From the NCBI RefSeq assembly GCF_028335745.1, contig NZ_CP116477.1:620001-684000 (forward strand): a DNA stretch of 64,000 bases, written 5' to 3'. Source of the DNA: Pectobacterium sp. A5351 (lineage in GTDB: Bacteria > Pseudomonadota > Gammaproteobacteria > Enterobacterales > Enterobacteriaceae). The translations under genes were made by a program, and so were the position numbers. The notes under the pieces were generated by a model. The model was not told the DNA's origin. It searched no databases and saw only the letters and a list, made by a program, of their open reading frames with translations. Shown here in pieces: positions 1 through 9,865 of the stretch (position 1 is its first letter; the number at the start of each line of letters is the position of its first letter).

Positions 1-1860
1 GAAACGCTGATTTCTCGCCTGATCGACCGTCCAATCCGCCCTCTGTTCCCGGAAGGTTTCCTGAATGAAGTTCAGGTGATTGCGACCGTGGTTTCTGTTA
101 ACCCACAGGTTAACCCTGACATCGTTGCCATGATTGGTGCTTCTGCGGCGCTGAGCCTGTCCGGTATCCCGTTCAGCGGCCCTATCGGTGCGGCCCGCGT
201 TGGTTACCTGAACGATCAGTATGTCCTGAACCCAACGACGGACGAGCTGAAAGAGAGCCGTCTGGATCTGGTGGTTGCAGGTACAGAAGGCGCGGTTCTG
301 ATGGTGGAATCCGAAGCCGATCTGCTGAGTGAAGATCAGATGCTGGGCGCAGTGGTATTTGGTCACGATCAACAACAAGTTGTGATTGAAAACATCAACG
401 CGCTGGTTGCCGAAGCGGGCAAACCGAAGTGGGAATGGCATGCGCCAGAAGTGAATGTTTCTTTAGAGCAGCGCGTACAGGCTCTGTCTGAAGCACGTTT
501 GGGTGACGCTTACCGCATCACTGAAAAACAAGAGCGTTATGCGCAAGTTGACGTCATCAAAGCTGACGTTGAAGCCGCTCTGCTGGCAGAAGATGACACG
601 CTGAACGCGGGTGAAATCCAGGAAATCCTGGGCAACGTCGAGAAAAACGTGGTGCGTAGCCGCGTACTGGCTGGCGAACCGCGTATCGATGGCCGTGAAA
701 AAGACATGATTCGTGGTCTGGATGTGCGCACTGGCGTACTGCCGCGTACCCACGGCTCTGCGCTGTTCACCCGTGGTGAAACGCAGGCGTTGGTAACCGC
801 TACGCTGGGTACCGAGCGTGACGCGCAGACCATCGACGAACTGACGGGTGAACGTACCGATCGCTTCCTGCTGCACTATAACTTCCCTCCGTACTCTGTT
901 GGTGAAACCGGTATGGTGGGTTCGCCTAAGCGTCGTGAAATCGGTCACGGTCGTCTGGCTAAGCGCGGCGTATTGGCCGTTATGCCGAAGGCGAGCGAGT
1001 TCCCGTACACCGTACGTGTGGTGTCTGAAATCACGGAATCCAACGGTTCTTCCTCCATGGCGTCTGTCTGTGGTGCCTCTCTGGCACTGATGGATGCGGG
1101 TGTGCCGATCAAATCAGCCGTTGCGGGTATCGCGATGGGTCTGGTGAAAGAAGGCGACAACTTTGTTGTTCTGTCCGACATTCTGGGTGACGAAGACCAC
1201 CTGGGCGATATGGACTTCAAAGTTGCCGGTAGCCGTGAAGGTATCACCGCGCTGCAGATGGATATCAAGATCGAAGGGATTACCCGTGAGATCATGCAGG
1301 TTGCTTTGAATCAGGCCAAAGGTGCACGTTTGCATATTCTGGGCGTGATGGAACAGGCAATCCGCACGCCGCGTGGCGATATCTCTGAATTTGCACCACG
1401 TATTCACACCATCAAGATCAGCACCGATAAGATCAAAGATGTTATCGGTAAAGGTGGCTCTGTGATTCGTGCGCTGACGGAAGAAACCGGCACCACGATT
1501 GAAATCGAAGACGATGGTACTGTGAAGATCGCTTCAACCGACGGCGAAAAAGCGAAACATGCGATTCGTCGTATTGAAGAGATAACTGCCGAAATCGAAG
1601 TTGGCCGCGTGTATCAGGGTAAAGTTACCCGCATCGTTGACTTTGGTGCTTTCGTCGCTATTGGTGGCGGCAAAGAAGGCCTGGTGCATATTTCTCAGAT
1701 CGCCGACAAGCGCGTAGAGAAAGTGACTGACTACCTGCAAATGGGTCAGGAAGTGCCGGTCAAGGTTCTGGAAGTTGATCGTCAGGGCCGCGTGCGCTTA
1801 AGCATCAAAGAAGCAACAGCGCAAACTCAGGAAGCGGCAGCCCCGTCTTCTGAGGAATAA
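1..1860 (+). CDS. pnp: Polyribonucleotide nucleotidyltransferase (PNPase), 5' end cut by window
   Basis: Phosphorolytic 3'-5' exoribonuclease of the RNA degradosome, cytoplasmic. The reading frame is open from base 1; about 87 N-terminal residues lie outside the window by comparison with the 711-residue E. coli protein as I recall it. The remaining 619 residues hold the end of the first RNase PH domain, the helical linker, the second RNase PH domain (ending about window residue 460), a KH domain with '[12 protein letters not shown]' and a C-terminal S1 domain ('[19 protein letters not shown]'). An internal GTG at base 76 is not the real start. nlpI follows after 140 bases, as in E. coli. Confidence 0.98.
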   Translation, partial: ETLISRLIDRPIRPLFPEGFLNEVQVIATVVSVNPQVNPDIVAMIGASAALSLSGIPFSGPIGAARVGYLNDQYVLNPTTDELKESRLDLVVAGTEGAVLMVESEADLLSEDQMLGAVVFGHDQQQVVIENINALVAEAGKPKWEWHAPEVNVSLEQRVQALSEARLGDAYRITEKQERYAQVDVIKADVEAALLAEDDTLNAGEIQEILGNVEKNVVRSRVLAGEPRIDGREKDMIRGLDVRTGVLPRTHGSALFTRGETQALVTATLGTERDAQTIDELTGERTDRFLLHYNFPPYSVGETGMVGSPKRREIGHGRLAKRGVLAVMPKASEFPYTVRVVSEITESNGSSSMASVCGASLALMDAGVPIKSAVAGIAMGLVKEGDNFVVLSDILGDEDHLGDMDFKVAGSREGITALQMDIKIEGITREIMQVALNQAKGARLHILGVMEQAIRTPRGDISEFAPRIHTIKISTDKIKDVIGKGGSVIRALTEETGTTIEIEDDGTVKIASTDGEKAKHAIRRIEEITAEIEVGRVYQGKVTRIVDFGAFVAIGGGKEGLVHISQIADKRVEKVTDYLQMGQEVPVKVLEVDRQGRVRLSIKEATAQTQEAAAPSSEE

Positions 1861-1883
1861 CGACTGTTAGAAAACGGTCTTAT

Positions 1884-1915
1884 GGCACCTTGTCTGATTA
1901 TCATGGCAAGGTGCC
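1884..1915. other. Hairpin between pnp and nlpI
   Basis: A perfect 9-bp inverted repeat (GGCACCTTG / CAAGGTGCC) with a 14-base loop lies just after the pnp stop. No T run follows, so it is more likely an mRNA 3'-end stabiliser or processing element than a strong intrinsic terminator. Confidence 0.6.
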
Positions 1916-2000
1916 ACGTCTATCGTAAGGGTATGGATGTCCTTGCGTTGAGCGGTCCGGGACAGGATGTTCATCCAATGTTTGTCTTCGGGAGTGGGAA

Positions 2001-2885
2001 ATGAAGCCTTTCTTGCGCTGGTGTTATGTTGCAACAGCACTCATGCTGGCAGGATGCAGCAACACGGATTGGCGTAAAGACGCAGTATTGGCGATTCCGT
2101 TACAGCCTACTTTACAGCAGGAAGTGATTCTGGCACGCATGGAACAAATCCTTGCAAGCCGGGCATTAACCGATGATGAGCGAGCACAGCTATTATATGA
2201 GCGCGGAGTGCTGTATGATAGTCTCGGGTTACGGGCATTGGCGCGGAATGATTTTTCACAAGCGCTGACGATCCGCCCTGATATTCCAGAAGTTTTTAAC
2301 TATTTGGGTATCTATTTAACGCAGGCAGGCAATTTTGATGCTGCCTATGAAGCGTTTGATTCTGTACTAGAGCTTGATCCAACTTACAATTACGCGCGTT
2401 TAAACCGGGGCATCGCTTTGTATTACGGCGGTCGCTACCTGTTAGCGCAGGATGATCTGCTGGCGTTTTATCGAGACGATCCGAATGATCCTTTCCGTTC
2501 GTTGTGGCTGTATCTTGTGGAGCGAGAAATCAATCCAGAGACGGCCAAAGTTGCGTTGAAGAAACGCTATGACGACGCCAAGAAAGGGCCTTGGGGATGG
2601 AATATTGTCGAATTCTACTTGGGTGGTATCAGTGAAAAAACACTGATGCAGCGTTTACAGGAAGAAGCTACGGATAACACTTCGCTCGCTGAGCATCTCA
2701 GTGAAACTGACTTCTATTTAGGTAAGCACTACCTAAGTCTGGGGGACAAGAACACCGCCTTGGCGCTGTTCAAGCTGACGGTTGCCAACAACGTCCATAA
2801 CTTTGTTGAGCACCGCTATGCATTGTTGGAATTGGCGCTATTAGGCCAAGAGCAAGACGACCTATCAGGATCGGACCAGCAATAG
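2001..2885 (+). CDS. nlpI: Lipoprotein NlpI, TPR scaffold
   Basis: Outer-membrane lipoprotein that acts as an adaptor for the protease Prc and for peptidoglycan hydrolases. The signal peptide ends in the lipobox LMLAGC, with the lipidated Cys at residue 19. Tetratricopeptide-type repeats follow at roughly residues 58-160 ('[13 protein letters not shown]', '[22 protein letters not shown]', '[15 protein letters not shown]'), then a helical C-terminal half. The length of 294 residues equals the E. coli protein. The ATG is preceded by a GGGAGTGGG-like ribosome site. Its place between pnp and deaD is conserved in enterobacteria. Confidence 0.97.
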   Translation: MKPFLRWCYVATALMLAGCSNTDWRKDAVLAIPLQPTLQQEVILARMEQILASRALTDDERAQLLYERGVLYDSLGLRALARNDFSQALTIRPDIPEVFNYLGIYLTQAGNFDAAYEAFDSVLELDPTYNYARLNRGIALYYGGRYLLAQDDLLAFYRDDPNDPFRSLWLYLVEREINPETAKVALKKRYDDAKKGPWGWNIVEFYLGGISEKTLMQRLQEEATDNTSLAEHLSETDFYLGKHYLSLGDKNTALALFKLTVANNVHNFVEHRYALLELALLGQEQDDLSGSDQQ

Positions 2886-2920
2886 CTGACGAACACGTAA
2901 TCAGCCTGAAAAACTTCGGT

Positions 2921-2949
2921 TATCACCTTCACGGGTGAGGGCTTTTTTG
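2921..2949 (+). terminator. Intrinsic terminator after nlpI
   Basis: A short stem TCACC / GGTGA with a 6-base loop is followed by GG-GC and six T residues (2943-2948). It separates nlpI from the yrbN-deaD transcription unit. Confidence 0.6.
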
Positions 2950-2989
2950 TTCGCTTTTTAATCCAATTTGAGCCGGTTCACACTTTTCA

Positions 2990-3067
2990 ATGAAAATGAC
3001 TGAAAATTTTCACGACGAGTTATGTAGACTGGCCGCCATGTGTAATGAGGCACGTGTACATGACTGA
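2990..3067 (+). CDS. yrbN: Small protein YrbN upstream of deaD
   Basis: A 25-codon frame starting ATG AAA ATG and reading [17 protein letters not shown]..., which matches my memory of the E. coli small protein YrbN ([10 protein letters not shown] core). Its TGA stop lies inside the deaD coding region, so the two genes overlap by 8 bases and translation is probably coupled. The function is unknown. The start could be the first ATG (2990) or the third codon (2996). No clear Shine-Dalgarno sequence is visible. Identification rests on sequence similarity plus identical placement. Confidence 0.8.
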   Translation: MKMTENFHDELCRLAAMCNEARVHD

Positions 3068-4949
3068 TTTAGTAACTTCTTTTGCCGATTTGGGGTTGAA
3101 CACCTCTATCCTTAATGCCCTGACTGATTTGGGCTATGAAAAACCGTCTCCGATTCAGGCGGAATGTATTCCTCACCTGCTGAATGGTCGCGATGTGCTG
3201 GGTATGGCACAGACCGGTAGCGGTAAAACTGCAGCGTTCTCTCTGCCATTACTGAACAACCTGAAACCTGAGCTTAAAGCACCACAGATTCTGGTGCTGG
3301 CACCGACCCGTGAGCTGGCGGTGCAGGTAGCAGAGGCCTGCAATGATTTCTCCAAACACATGCACGGCGTGAACGTTGTCGCACTGTACGGCGGCCAACG
3401 CTATGACGTGCAACTGCGCGCGCTGCGTCAGGGTGCGCAGATTGTCGTGGGTACGCCGGGTCGTCTGCTGGATCACCTGAAACGCGGTACGCTGGATCTG
3501 TCCAACCTGAGTGGTCTGGTGCTGGACGAAGCCGATGAAATGCTGCGTATGGGCTTCATCGAAGATGTTGAAAACATCATGGCGCAGATCCCTGCTGAAC
3601 ATCAGACTGCGCTGTTCTCTGCGACCATGCCAGAAGCGATCCGCCGCATTACGCGCCGCTTCATGAAAGATCCGCAGGAAGTTCGCATTCAATCCAGCAT
3701 TACCACGCGTCCAGACATCAGCCAGAGCTACTGGACTGTGCAGGGTATGCGTAAAAATGAAGCGCTGGTACGCTTCCTGGAAGCGGAAGATTTTGATGCG
3801 GCGATTATTTTCGTTCGTACCAAGAATGCGACGCTGGAAGTGGCTGAAGCTCTGGAGCGTAGCGGTTACAACAGTGCCGCGCTGAATGGTGACATGAACC
3901 AGGCGCTGCGTGAGCAAACGCTGGAGCGCCTGAAAGATGGCCGTCTTGATATTCTGATCGCGACCGACGTTGCGGCGCGTGGTCTGGACGTTGAGCGTAT
4001 CAGCCTGGTTGTTAACTACGATATCCCGATGGATGCCGAGTCTTACGTTCACCGTATTGGTCGTACTGGCCGTGCGGGTCGTGCGGGTCGCGCTCTGCTG
4101 TTTGTTGAAAACCGTGAACGTCGCCTGCTGCGCAACGTTGAGCGCACAATGAAGCTGACTATTCCTGAAGTGGAATTGCCGAATGCTGAATTGCTGGGTC
4201 AACGTCGTCTGGCCAAGTTTGCCGCTAAAGTACAGCAGCAGCTTGAAAGTAGCGATCTGGATATGTACCGCGCGCTGCTGACTAAGCTGCAACCGCAGGA
4301 AGAACTGGATATCGAAACGCTGGCTGCTGCGCTGCTGAAAATGGCGCAGGGCGAACGTCCTCTGATTCTACCACCGGATCCTGTGTTCCGTCCTCGTCGC
4401 GAATTCCGCGATCGTGATGATTCCCGTAGTGATTCACGTGGCGATCGTCGCCGCGATCCGCGCGATTCTCGTGACAGCCGTGACGGTGATCGTCCGCAAC
4501 GTCGTGAGCGTCGTGATGCAGGTGAGATGGAGCTGTATCGCATCGAAGTGGGCCGTGATGACGGTGTTGAAGTTCGTCACATCGTTGGTGCCATTGCTAA
4601 CGAAGGTGATATCAGCAGCCGCTATATCGGTAACATCAAGCTGTTCGCGTCTCACTCGACGATTGAACTGCCGAAAGGTATGCCGGGTGACCTGTTATCA
4701 CACTTTACCCGCACGCGTATTCTGAACAAACCGATGAACATGCAATTGCTGGGTGATGCTCAGCCGCATGAACGTCGTGGCGGTGGCCGTCCTGGTGGCG
4801 AACGCCGTGATGGCGCCGCTCCACGCCGCTCTTTCGGCGGTGGTGAACGTCGTGAAGGTAACGGTGGTGAGCGTCGCGAGCGTTCTTTCAACCGTGATAA
4901 CCGTGATGGTGCTTCACGCGCTCCACGTCGTCGTCCTGCTGACGCGTAA
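3060..4949 (+). CDS. deaD: ATP-dependent DEAD-box RNA helicase DeaD (CsdA)
   Basis: Cold-shock RNA helicase that helps 50S ribosome assembly and the cold-adapted degradosome. The start is taken at ATG 3060 ([13 protein letters not shown]), matching the E. coli N-terminus; a GTG further upstream is not used. Motifs in order: Q motif 'KPSPIQAE', motif I 'AQTGSGKT' (residues 50-57), DEAD in '[10 protein letters not shown]', 'SATMPEA', and motif VI '[11 protein letters not shown]'. An Arg/Asp-rich linker (about 445-490) is followed by the DbpA-type RNA-binding domain and an Arg/Gly-rich tail. The product is 629 residues. The E. coli permease gene mtr that normally follows is missing here. Confidence 0.97.
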   Translation: MTDLVTSFADLGLNTSILNALTDLGYEKPSPIQAECIPHLLNGRDVLGMAQTGSGKTAAFSLPLLNNLKPELKAPQILVLAPTRELAVQVAEACNDFSKHMHGVNVVALYGGQRYDVQLRALRQGAQIVVGTPGRLLDHLKRGTLDLSNLSGLVLDEADEMLRMGFIEDVENIMAQIPAEHQTALFSATMPEAIRRITRRFMKDPQEVRIQSSITTRPDISQSYWTVQGMRKNEALVRFLEAEDFDAAIIFVRTKNATLEVAEALERSGYNSAALNGDMNQALREQTLERLKDGRLDILIATDVAARGLDVERISLVVNYDIPMDAESYVHRIGRTGRAGRAGRALLFVENRERRLLRNVERTMKLTIPEVELPNAELLGQRRLAKFAAKVQQQLESSDLDMYRALLTKLQPQEELDIETLAAALLKMAQGERPLILPPDPVFRPRREFRDRDDSRSDSRGDRRRDPRDSRDSRDGDRPQRRERRDAGEMELYRIEVGRDDGVEVRHIVGAIANEGDISSRYIGNIKLFASHSTIELPKGMPGDLLSHFTRTRILNKPMNMQLLGDAQPHERRGGGRPGGERRDGAAPRRSFGGGERREGNGGERRERSFNRDNRDGASRAPRRRPADA

Positions 4950-5004
4950 GCTTCACTTCGGCTTGTTGTAATACAGGCCGTTGTCACAACATCAGCTTCA
5001 ATGC

Positions 5005-5034
5005 AAAACGACCCGTTTCAGGGTCGTTTTTTTT
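5005..5034. terminator. Strong terminator, probably bidirectional, after deaD
   Basis: AAAACGACCC, a six-base loop, then GGGTCGTTTT extended by T to 5034. The A run on the left gives a T run on the minus strand, so the same hairpin can end both deaD and the converging yhbW transcript. Confidence 0.88.
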
Positions 5035-5060
5035 GGCTAAAGCCAATCCATCAACGTGTG

Positions 5061-6068
5061 TTACAGCGTTTGCCGGACATCCATCGCAATTTCAAAAGAT
5101 TGCAGGCGTGCCTGATGGTCAAATATTTGGCCATTGATCATCACTTCATCCGCCCGTGTTTCTCGCAGAAGACTCTGCAATCCATGACGCACCTTGGTGC
5201 GATCGCCAACAATGGACAACCGTAATGCTTGATCCGCGCCAAACTGCTCGGCAGGCGATCCGACCGTGTCGATGTTTTCTACCGGAGCGGGGAGCGGGCC
5301 CGGTGTACCACGGCGCAGGTTGATGAACTGCTGCTGCATCGAGGTAAAGAGGAAACGCGCATCCCGATCGCTCTCTGCCGCAACTACATTGACGCATACC
5401 ATCGCGTAAGGTTTGGCGTGGGTGGCTGAAGGAATAAAGTGCTCGCGATAGAGCCGGAACGCTTCCAGCAACATATCGGGCGCGAAATGGGCGGCGAAGG
5501 CAAAAGGTAATCCCAGTCTTGCGGCCAACTGCGCGCTGTACAGGCTGGAACCCAATAGCCAGATCGGTACGTGTAAACCTTGTCCCGGAACGGCTTGTAC
5601 TGGCTGGCCCGGCTGTGCATCGGCGAAGTAGCGTTGCAATTCCTGCACATCGCGTGGGAAATCTTCAATATCGGCATTCAGGTGACGGCGCAGCGCCATC
5701 ATGGTGCGCTGGTCGGTGCCGGGAGCACGGCCTAATCCCAAATCGATACGGCCGGGATACAGCGACTCCAGCGTACCAAATTGCTCTGCAATGACGAGCG
5801 GCGAGTGGTTTGGCAGCATCACGCCGCCAGAACCGAGACGGATGCGCGCCGTTCCCGAGGCAAGGTAGCCGAGCAGCACGGATGTTGCTGCACTGGCGAT
5901 ACCGGTCATGCTGTGGTGTTCCGCCAGCCAATAGCGGTGATAGCCCCATTTTTCTGTATGTTGCGCCAGATCCAGCGAGCGATGGAAGGCGTCACGTGCT
6001 GTCGCACCTTGCGGAATAGGCGCAAGATCGAGGACGGAAAACACGGCAGCTTGGGAAGGTGTGGACAT
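5061..6068 (-). CDS. yhbW: Luciferase-like flavin monooxygenase family protein YhbW
   Basis: Bacterial-luciferase-fold (TIM-barrel) putative FMN-dependent monooxygenase; the substrate is unknown. It carries the family signature '[20 protein letters not shown]' and '[15 protein letters not shown]', plus '[20 protein letters not shown]'. The start is placed at ATG 6068 ([19 protein letters not shown]), giving 335 residues as in E. coli YhbW and a GTGAG ribosome site. An upstream GTG at 6101 would add 11 unconserved residues. It converges on deaD and shares the terminator between them. Confidence 0.93.
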   Translation of the reverse strand: MSTPSQAAVFSVLDLAPIPQGATARDAFHRSLDLAQHTEKWGYHRYWLAEHHSMTGIASAATSVLLGYLASGTARIRLGSGGVMLPNHSPLVIAEQFGTLESLYPGRIDLGLGRAPGTDQRTMMALRRHLNADIEDFPRDVQELQRYFADAQPGQPVQAVPGQGLHVPIWLLGSSLYSAQLAARLGLPFAFAAHFAPDMLLEAFRLYREHFIPSATHAKPYAMVCVNVVAAESDRDARFLFTSMQQQFINLRRGTPGPLPAPVENIDTVGSPAEQFGADQALRLSIVGDRTKVRHGLQSLLRETRADEVMINGQIFDHQARLQSFEIAMDVRQTL

Positions 6069-6195
6069 AATATGACTCACTTTGTTGTTCACTGACTCCA
6101 CCCATTCAGTGGATGCTAATGCCGTCAGTCAATGGTGAAAGTCAGATCAGTATGCGGGAATGTCGATGTTATGCGTAATGCAAAGGTGCGGTTGA

Positions 6196-6218
6196 GGGAA
6201 AAGGGCGGCAGACCGCCC
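6196..6218 (-). terminator. Terminator of the ubiUV operon
   Basis: On the minus strand, GGGCGG, a 4-base loop and CCGCCC are followed by TTTTCCC. It lies 15 bases past the ubiV stop. Confidence 0.75.
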
Positions 6219-6232
6219 AGATAGAATGTGGG

Positions 6233-7111
6233 TTACGGGACAAGCTCAAGGCCAGCGACGCGGCGCCAGTAGCCGTTACAATCGGCCTGATTTTCCAGCG
6301 CTAACGGTGCAGTGCCTTGTTCGTTGGCGCGGAATTTATCCAGCATCGCCAGCGTGCTGATATCGTTCGGCGACAGCCGGACAATATCGACCAGATCCCG
6401 CATCGACGTCAGCTCGTTGCCGAGATTGTAGCAATAGCCGCTTTGCGTCTGGATACCATTCAGGACAAAGACCTGTTGGTTCTCCTGCGACAGCATTTTT
6501 CTGCCTTGCGGGTAACTAAGGCAGCAGGTTTCACATTCGTCTTTTGGCCGATCTTCTGAACGCGCGGTGAAGCAGCGGGCGGAATAGGCTAACGGCAAAT
6601 GGCCGTAGCTGAGCACTTCCACTTCAAACTGATGGCGAAAGCCAAGCTCGTCACACTGATTCAGCAGGTTTTGCAGCCAGTCACGGGAAAGCTCGACTGG
6701 CATGCACCAGCGCACCATACCTTGTTTATGCAGCACACGTAGGGTGTATGCGTTGTAGCAGTTGAGCGCGTGTCCGGCGACAAACGGCAGGTTGCGCTCG
6801 GCTGCGATGTTAACTGCACCCAGATCGTTCGCTTCCAGCAAGAACTCGCCGTTTTCCACATAGCGCTTCAGTTCCGTAAGTTCAGACGGAGCTTGTAAGA
6901 GCGCGAGTGTCGAGATCACCACCTGTTTGCCGCTGCTGGCGACTTCACGGGCCACGTTGAACCAGTCTGCCACTTTCATCAGTCGGCGCTTGCTGCACAC
7001 GGTTTCGCCGAGATAGACGATATCGGCGCTGCTGCTTATCGCAGCCTGATAAAATGCCTCGACGTCCTCTTTCGGCCAATAGTAGAGAATATTCCCTAAT
7101 GCGTATTTCAT
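6233..7111 (-). CDS. ubiV: O2-independent ubiquinone biosynthesis protein UbiV (YhbV), U32 family
   Basis: Works with UbiU as an iron-sulfur heterodimer in the anaerobic hydroxylation steps of ubiquinone synthesis. The start is chosen at ATG 7111 (MKYALGNILYYWPKE), behind GGGAGAA, giving 292 residues as in E. coli; an ATG 21 bases upstream overlaps ubiU and is less likely. Cys39 ('GETVCSKRR') and the later 'CETCC' cluster plus 'ARCFTARSEDRPKDECE' correspond to the 4Fe-4S ligands described for UbiV. Eleven bases separate it from ubiU, so the two are cotranscribed. Confidence 0.96.
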   Translation of the reverse strand: MKYALGNILYYWPKEDVEAFYQAAISSSADIVYLGETVCSKRRLMKVADWFNVAREVASSGKQVVISTLALLQAPSELTELKRYVENGEFLLEANDLGAVNIAAERNLPFVAGHALNCYNAYTLRVLHKQGMVRWCMPVELSRDWLQNLLNQCDELGFRHQFEVEVLSYGHLPLAYSARCFTARSEDRPKDECETCCLSYPQGRKMLSQENQQVFVLNGIQTQSGYCYNLGNELTSMRDLVDIVRLSPNDISTLAMLDKFRANEQGTAPLALENQADCNGYWRRVAGLELVP

Positions 7112-7122
7112 ATGTTCTCCCG

Positions 7123-8118
7123 CTACTGCCATTTACGGTGATAAGCGCCGAGCGTGGTCTGCGTGCCTTCGGCCACCGCACCTAACGCGTCCATCCAGGC
7201 CTGCGTTGGCACGAATGTCTCAGGATTGGCGCGGCAGCGATCGATAGCCTGCCGCCATACTTGCGTAATTTGGCTAACATAGGCCGGACTACGCTGGCGA
7301 CCCTCTATCTTCACGGAAGCAATATTGGCGGCCATCAACTCAGGCAGCAGCTCCAGCGTGTTCAGGCTGGTGGGTTCTTCCAGCGCGTGATAGCGCTGCC
7401 CATCAACGAGGTAGCGGCCTTTACACAGCGTGGGATAACCGGCGTTTTCATCATCCTGATAGCGGTCGATCAGAATGTTGTTCAGGCGCGATTCCATGCC
7501 GTTTTCCGTCTGCTGCCAGCGTACAAATCGCGCTGGCGAGCAAGCACCCACGGTATTCGGTGATTCACCGGTCAGATAAGACGAGAGATAACAGCGGCCT
7601 TCCGCCATGATGCACAGGCTACCGAAGGCGAACACTTCGAGCGGCACTGGGCTGGTGCGGGCGATTTGCTTCACCTGATGGATGGACAGCACGCGTGGCA
7701 GAACAATACGTGAAACATCAAAATGACGATGATAAAAACGGATTGCTTCGGTGTTTGTTGCAGAAGCCTGAACCGACACGTGACGCTCGATGTGGGGGTA
7801 GCGCTCGGCGGCATACTCCAGCATGGCGAGATCGGCGAGGATCAGCACGTCGGCTCCGATTTGTGCCGCCATGTCCACAGCACGTTGCCAGCGCTGGTAG
7901 CCGTCCGGGTGAGCAAACGTATTGATGGCGATATGCAGTTTACGCCGATGGCGGTGCACGTATTCGCGTGCTTCCTGGAGTTTCTTATCGGTAAAATTCA
8001 GCCCGGCAAAATGACGTGCGTTGGTGTCGTCCTTCAGGCCGATATAGACCGCATCTGCGCCATTATCGATGGCCGCTTTCAGTGCCGGCAGGTTGCCGGC
8101 GGGGCAAAGCAATTCCAT
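7123..8118 (-). CDS. ubiU: O2-independent ubiquinone biosynthesis protein UbiU (YhbU), U32 family
   Basis: Peptidase-U32-fold partner of UbiV; binds a 4Fe-4S cluster and is needed for anaerobic ubiquinone hydroxylation. The start is at ATG 8118 (MELLCPAGNLPALKAAIDNG), giving 331 residues, identical in length to E. coli. The frame stays open 38 codons upstream, but that part is unlike the family. Visible signatures are 'ADAVYIGLKDDTNARHFAGL', the U32 motif 'EVFAFGSLCIMAEGRCYLSSY' and 'GACSPARFVRW'. It is the first gene of a two-gene operon divergent from ubiT. Confidence 0.96.
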   Translation of the reverse strand: MELLCPAGNLPALKAAIDNGADAVYIGLKDDTNARHFAGLNFTDKKLQEAREYVHRHRRKLHIAINTFAHPDGYQRWQRAVDMAAQIGADVLILADLAMLEYAAERYPHIERHVSVQASATNTEAIRFYHRHFDVSRIVLPRVLSIHQVKQIARTSPVPLEVFAFGSLCIMAEGRCYLSSYLTGESPNTVGACSPARFVRWQQTENGMESRLNNILIDRYQDDENAGYPTLCKGRYLVDGQRYHALEEPTSLNTLELLPELMAANIASVKIEGRQRSPAYVSQITQVWRQAIDRCRANPETFVPTQAWMDALGAVAEGTQTTLGAYHRKWQ

Positions 8119-8493
8119 ACACAATCCTTCATTAATCCCTTCGGTGCCGTCGCGGCTCGTACGATCAATGATGTTTAGACTGACGATCGCTGTTGATGAC
8201 GGCGTTCTGCCATCACCCCTACGGGCTGTCACGAGCGATGCTGAAAATCGTTTACGACGATTTTTATCAGTCGATGAATGTTGTTAACGATTGGGAATCT
8301 TAATTAACCCATCAGGTAAGGACTTTGATTTAAGGCAGTTTATGGTGCTAATCGTCGCGCAAGGACAAAATCTGTTGGGCATAATCGGATAACCGACTAA
8401 ATTATTGACATAGACCTCTTCCGCTCGCGGTGGATGTGGCAAAATGTTTGCAGATTATCTGAACAGTCAGATTGCTTTAAGAGGAGTACGCCA
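8119..8493. promoter_or_regulatory. Divergent control region ubiUV / ubiT
   Basis: 375 bases without a convincing gene. It must hold the promoters of ubiUV (minus) and ubiT (plus). A half-site TTGAT at 8325-8329 could belong to an FNR box, the regulator known for these genes in E. coli, but the second half (GGCAG in place of ATCAA) is poor. A TTGACA at 8404-8409 lacks a good -10 at standard spacing. The ribosome site AAGAGGAG at 8479-8486 decides the ubiT start. Confidence 0.45.
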
Positions 8494-9018
8494 GTGTTGG
8501 AAAAACTACGAGCGCAGATTGTGCGTCAGGGACCGAGCTTATTAGGTAAGCCACTCAAGTTCACTCCCTTTGCGCTACAGCGTCAGGTTTTGGAACAGAT
8601 GTTGGGCTGGCAGTTCCGTCAGGCGCTGGAAGAGGGCGATCTGGCATTTCTCGAAAGCCGCTGGCTGAAAATTGAGGTGCGCGACGTTGGCCTGCAATGG
8701 TTTATGACGCTGCGCGATGGTCGTCTGGTGGTGAGCCATGACGAGACGCCCGATGTCAGCTTCAGTGCAGACGCGAACGATCTGATTTTGATCGCCGCGC
8801 GTAAAGAAGATCCCGATACGCTCTTTTTCCAGCGTCGTCTGCGCATTGAGGGTGACACCGAGTTAGGTTTGTATGTGAAGAACCTGATGGATGCCATTGA
8901 GCTGGAAGCCATGCCCGCGCCGCTGCGTATTGGCTTGCTGCAACTGGCTAATTTTGTGGAAGCCGGTTTACAGGAGGGCGCAGTGCAAACGACGAATCAC
9001 GCGCCAGTATCATGTTAG
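8494..9018 (+). CDS. ubiT: Ubiquinone biosynthesis accessory factor UbiT (YhbT), SCP2 domain
   Basis: Lipid-binding SCP2-family protein needed for ubiquinone synthesis without oxygen, thought to deliver the hydrophobic intermediates. The start is GTG 8494 (reads MLEKLRAQIVRQGPSLL), seven bases after GAGGAG and aligning with the E. coli start MLDKL. This gives 174 residues, the E. coli length. The SCP2 core runs from about residue 40 to 145 ('DVSFSADANDLILIAARKEDPDTLFF', 'GDTELGLYVKNLMDAIELE'). The last 7 bases overlap yhbS, so translation is coupled. Confidence 0.95.
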   Translation: MLEKLRAQIVRQGPSLLGKPLKFTPFALQRQVLEQMLGWQFRQALEEGDLAFLESRWLKIEVRDVGLQWFMTLRDGRLVVSHDETPDVSFSADANDLILIAARKEDPDTLFFQRRLRIEGDTELGLYVKNLMDAIELEAMPAPLRIGLLQLANFVEAGLQEGAVQTTNHAPVSC

Positions 9019-9554
9019 TTCGGGTGGAAATCCCCGTCGATGCCGCAGGGATCGACAGCTTATTGCGCCGTGCTTTTCCAACGGGAGCGGAAGCGGATCT
9101 GGTTCACCAACTGCGTGAAGACGGCTTATTGACGCTCGGCGTCGTGGCAACCGATGATGAAGGCGGCGTAGTGGGCTACGCGGCATTCAGCCCGGTGCTG
9201 ATCGACGGTGAAGATCGACAGTGGGTGGCGCTTGCGCCGCTGGCGGTAGAAGAGAGCCTGCGCCGACAGGGCGTGGGAGAGAAGCTGGTTTACGAAGGGT
9301 TGGATGCGCTGAATGAATTTAGCTACACCGCTGTCGTCGTACTGGGCGAGCCAGCGTACTACTCTCGCTTTGGTTTCGTTCCGGCGACAGAGCACCAACT
9401 GCATTGTCGCTGGCCAGACAGTGAGTCTGCTTTTCAGGTCTACCCACTGGCGGATAACCATGTTGTCGGCGAAGGGCACTCTGAGAGCGAAAGCGGCTTT
9501 GAAAGCGCGAGCGGGTTGGTTGAATACGCCGAACCGTTTAACCGCTTTCTCTAG
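9012..9554 (+). CDS. yhbS: GNAT-family N-acetyltransferase YhbS
   Basis: Putative acetyl-CoA-dependent acetyltransferase of unknown target. It has the GNAT fold with acetyl-CoA loop 'RRQGVGEKLVYEGL' (about residues 84-97), preceded by 'VALAPLAVEESL', and later 'YYSRFGFVPA'. It is 180 residues, about 13 longer than E. coli YhbS because of a Ser/Glu-rich insert ('GHSESESGFESASG') near the C-terminus. It is translationally coupled to ubiT, hinting at shared expression but not shared function. Confidence 0.93.
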   Translation: MLVRVEIPVDAAGIDSLLRRAFPTGAEADLVHQLREDGLLTLGVVATDDEGGVVGYAAFSPVLIDGEDRQWVALAPLAVEESLRRQGVGEKLVYEGLDALNEFSYTAVVVLGEPAYYSRFGFVPATEHQLHCRWPDSESAFQVYPLADNHVVGEGHSESESGFESASGLVEYAEPFNRFL

Positions 9555-9565
9555 TTGATAGCATA

Positions 9566-9865
9566 TCAATACATCGTGTCTGAAATGCATAGCGTCTGAG
9601 GCTGGTCTTGTACCAGCCTTTCTTTTTGGCTTTTGCTCAACTGCTTAATGCGATATTCCAGCTTGAGTGCGTCTGAGCGATCGCCCGCCAGACAGTGAAA
9701 CACCAGCGTCAGCTCCCCTTTGCCCCGTAGCGCTTTCGCCCCTTTTCCCGTTTGATGTTGATTCAGGCGGCGGCTGACATCCGTCGTAATACCCGTGTAC
9801 AGCGCCCCAGCGACCGTGCGCAGTATGTACACATACCAGTGAGGAGGGTTGGAATATTTCATCAT
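9566..9865 (-). CDS. yhbQ: GIY-YIG nuclease-domain protein YhbQ (UPF0213)
   Basis: Small single-domain protein with GIY-YIG endonuclease fold. The motif appears as 'WYVYILRT' and '[29 protein letters not shown]', with '[16 protein letters not shown]' near the end. The start is uncertain: ATG 9865 or 9862 fits the family (about 99 residues), while a GTG at 9895 would add ten residues. No strong ribosome site precedes any of them. It converges on yhbS with an 11-base gap. Confidence 0.9.
   Translation of the reverse strand: MMKYSNPPHWYVYILRTVAGALYTGITTDVSRRLNQHQTGKGAKALRGKGELTLVFHCLAGDRSDALKLEYRIKQLSKSQKERLVQDQPQTLCISDTMY

Noticed and set aside
3249..4292. Long minus-strand open frame (347 codons) opposite deaD
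   Set aside because: Mirrors the codon bias of deaD, resembles no family, and has no ribosome site; an antisense shadow.
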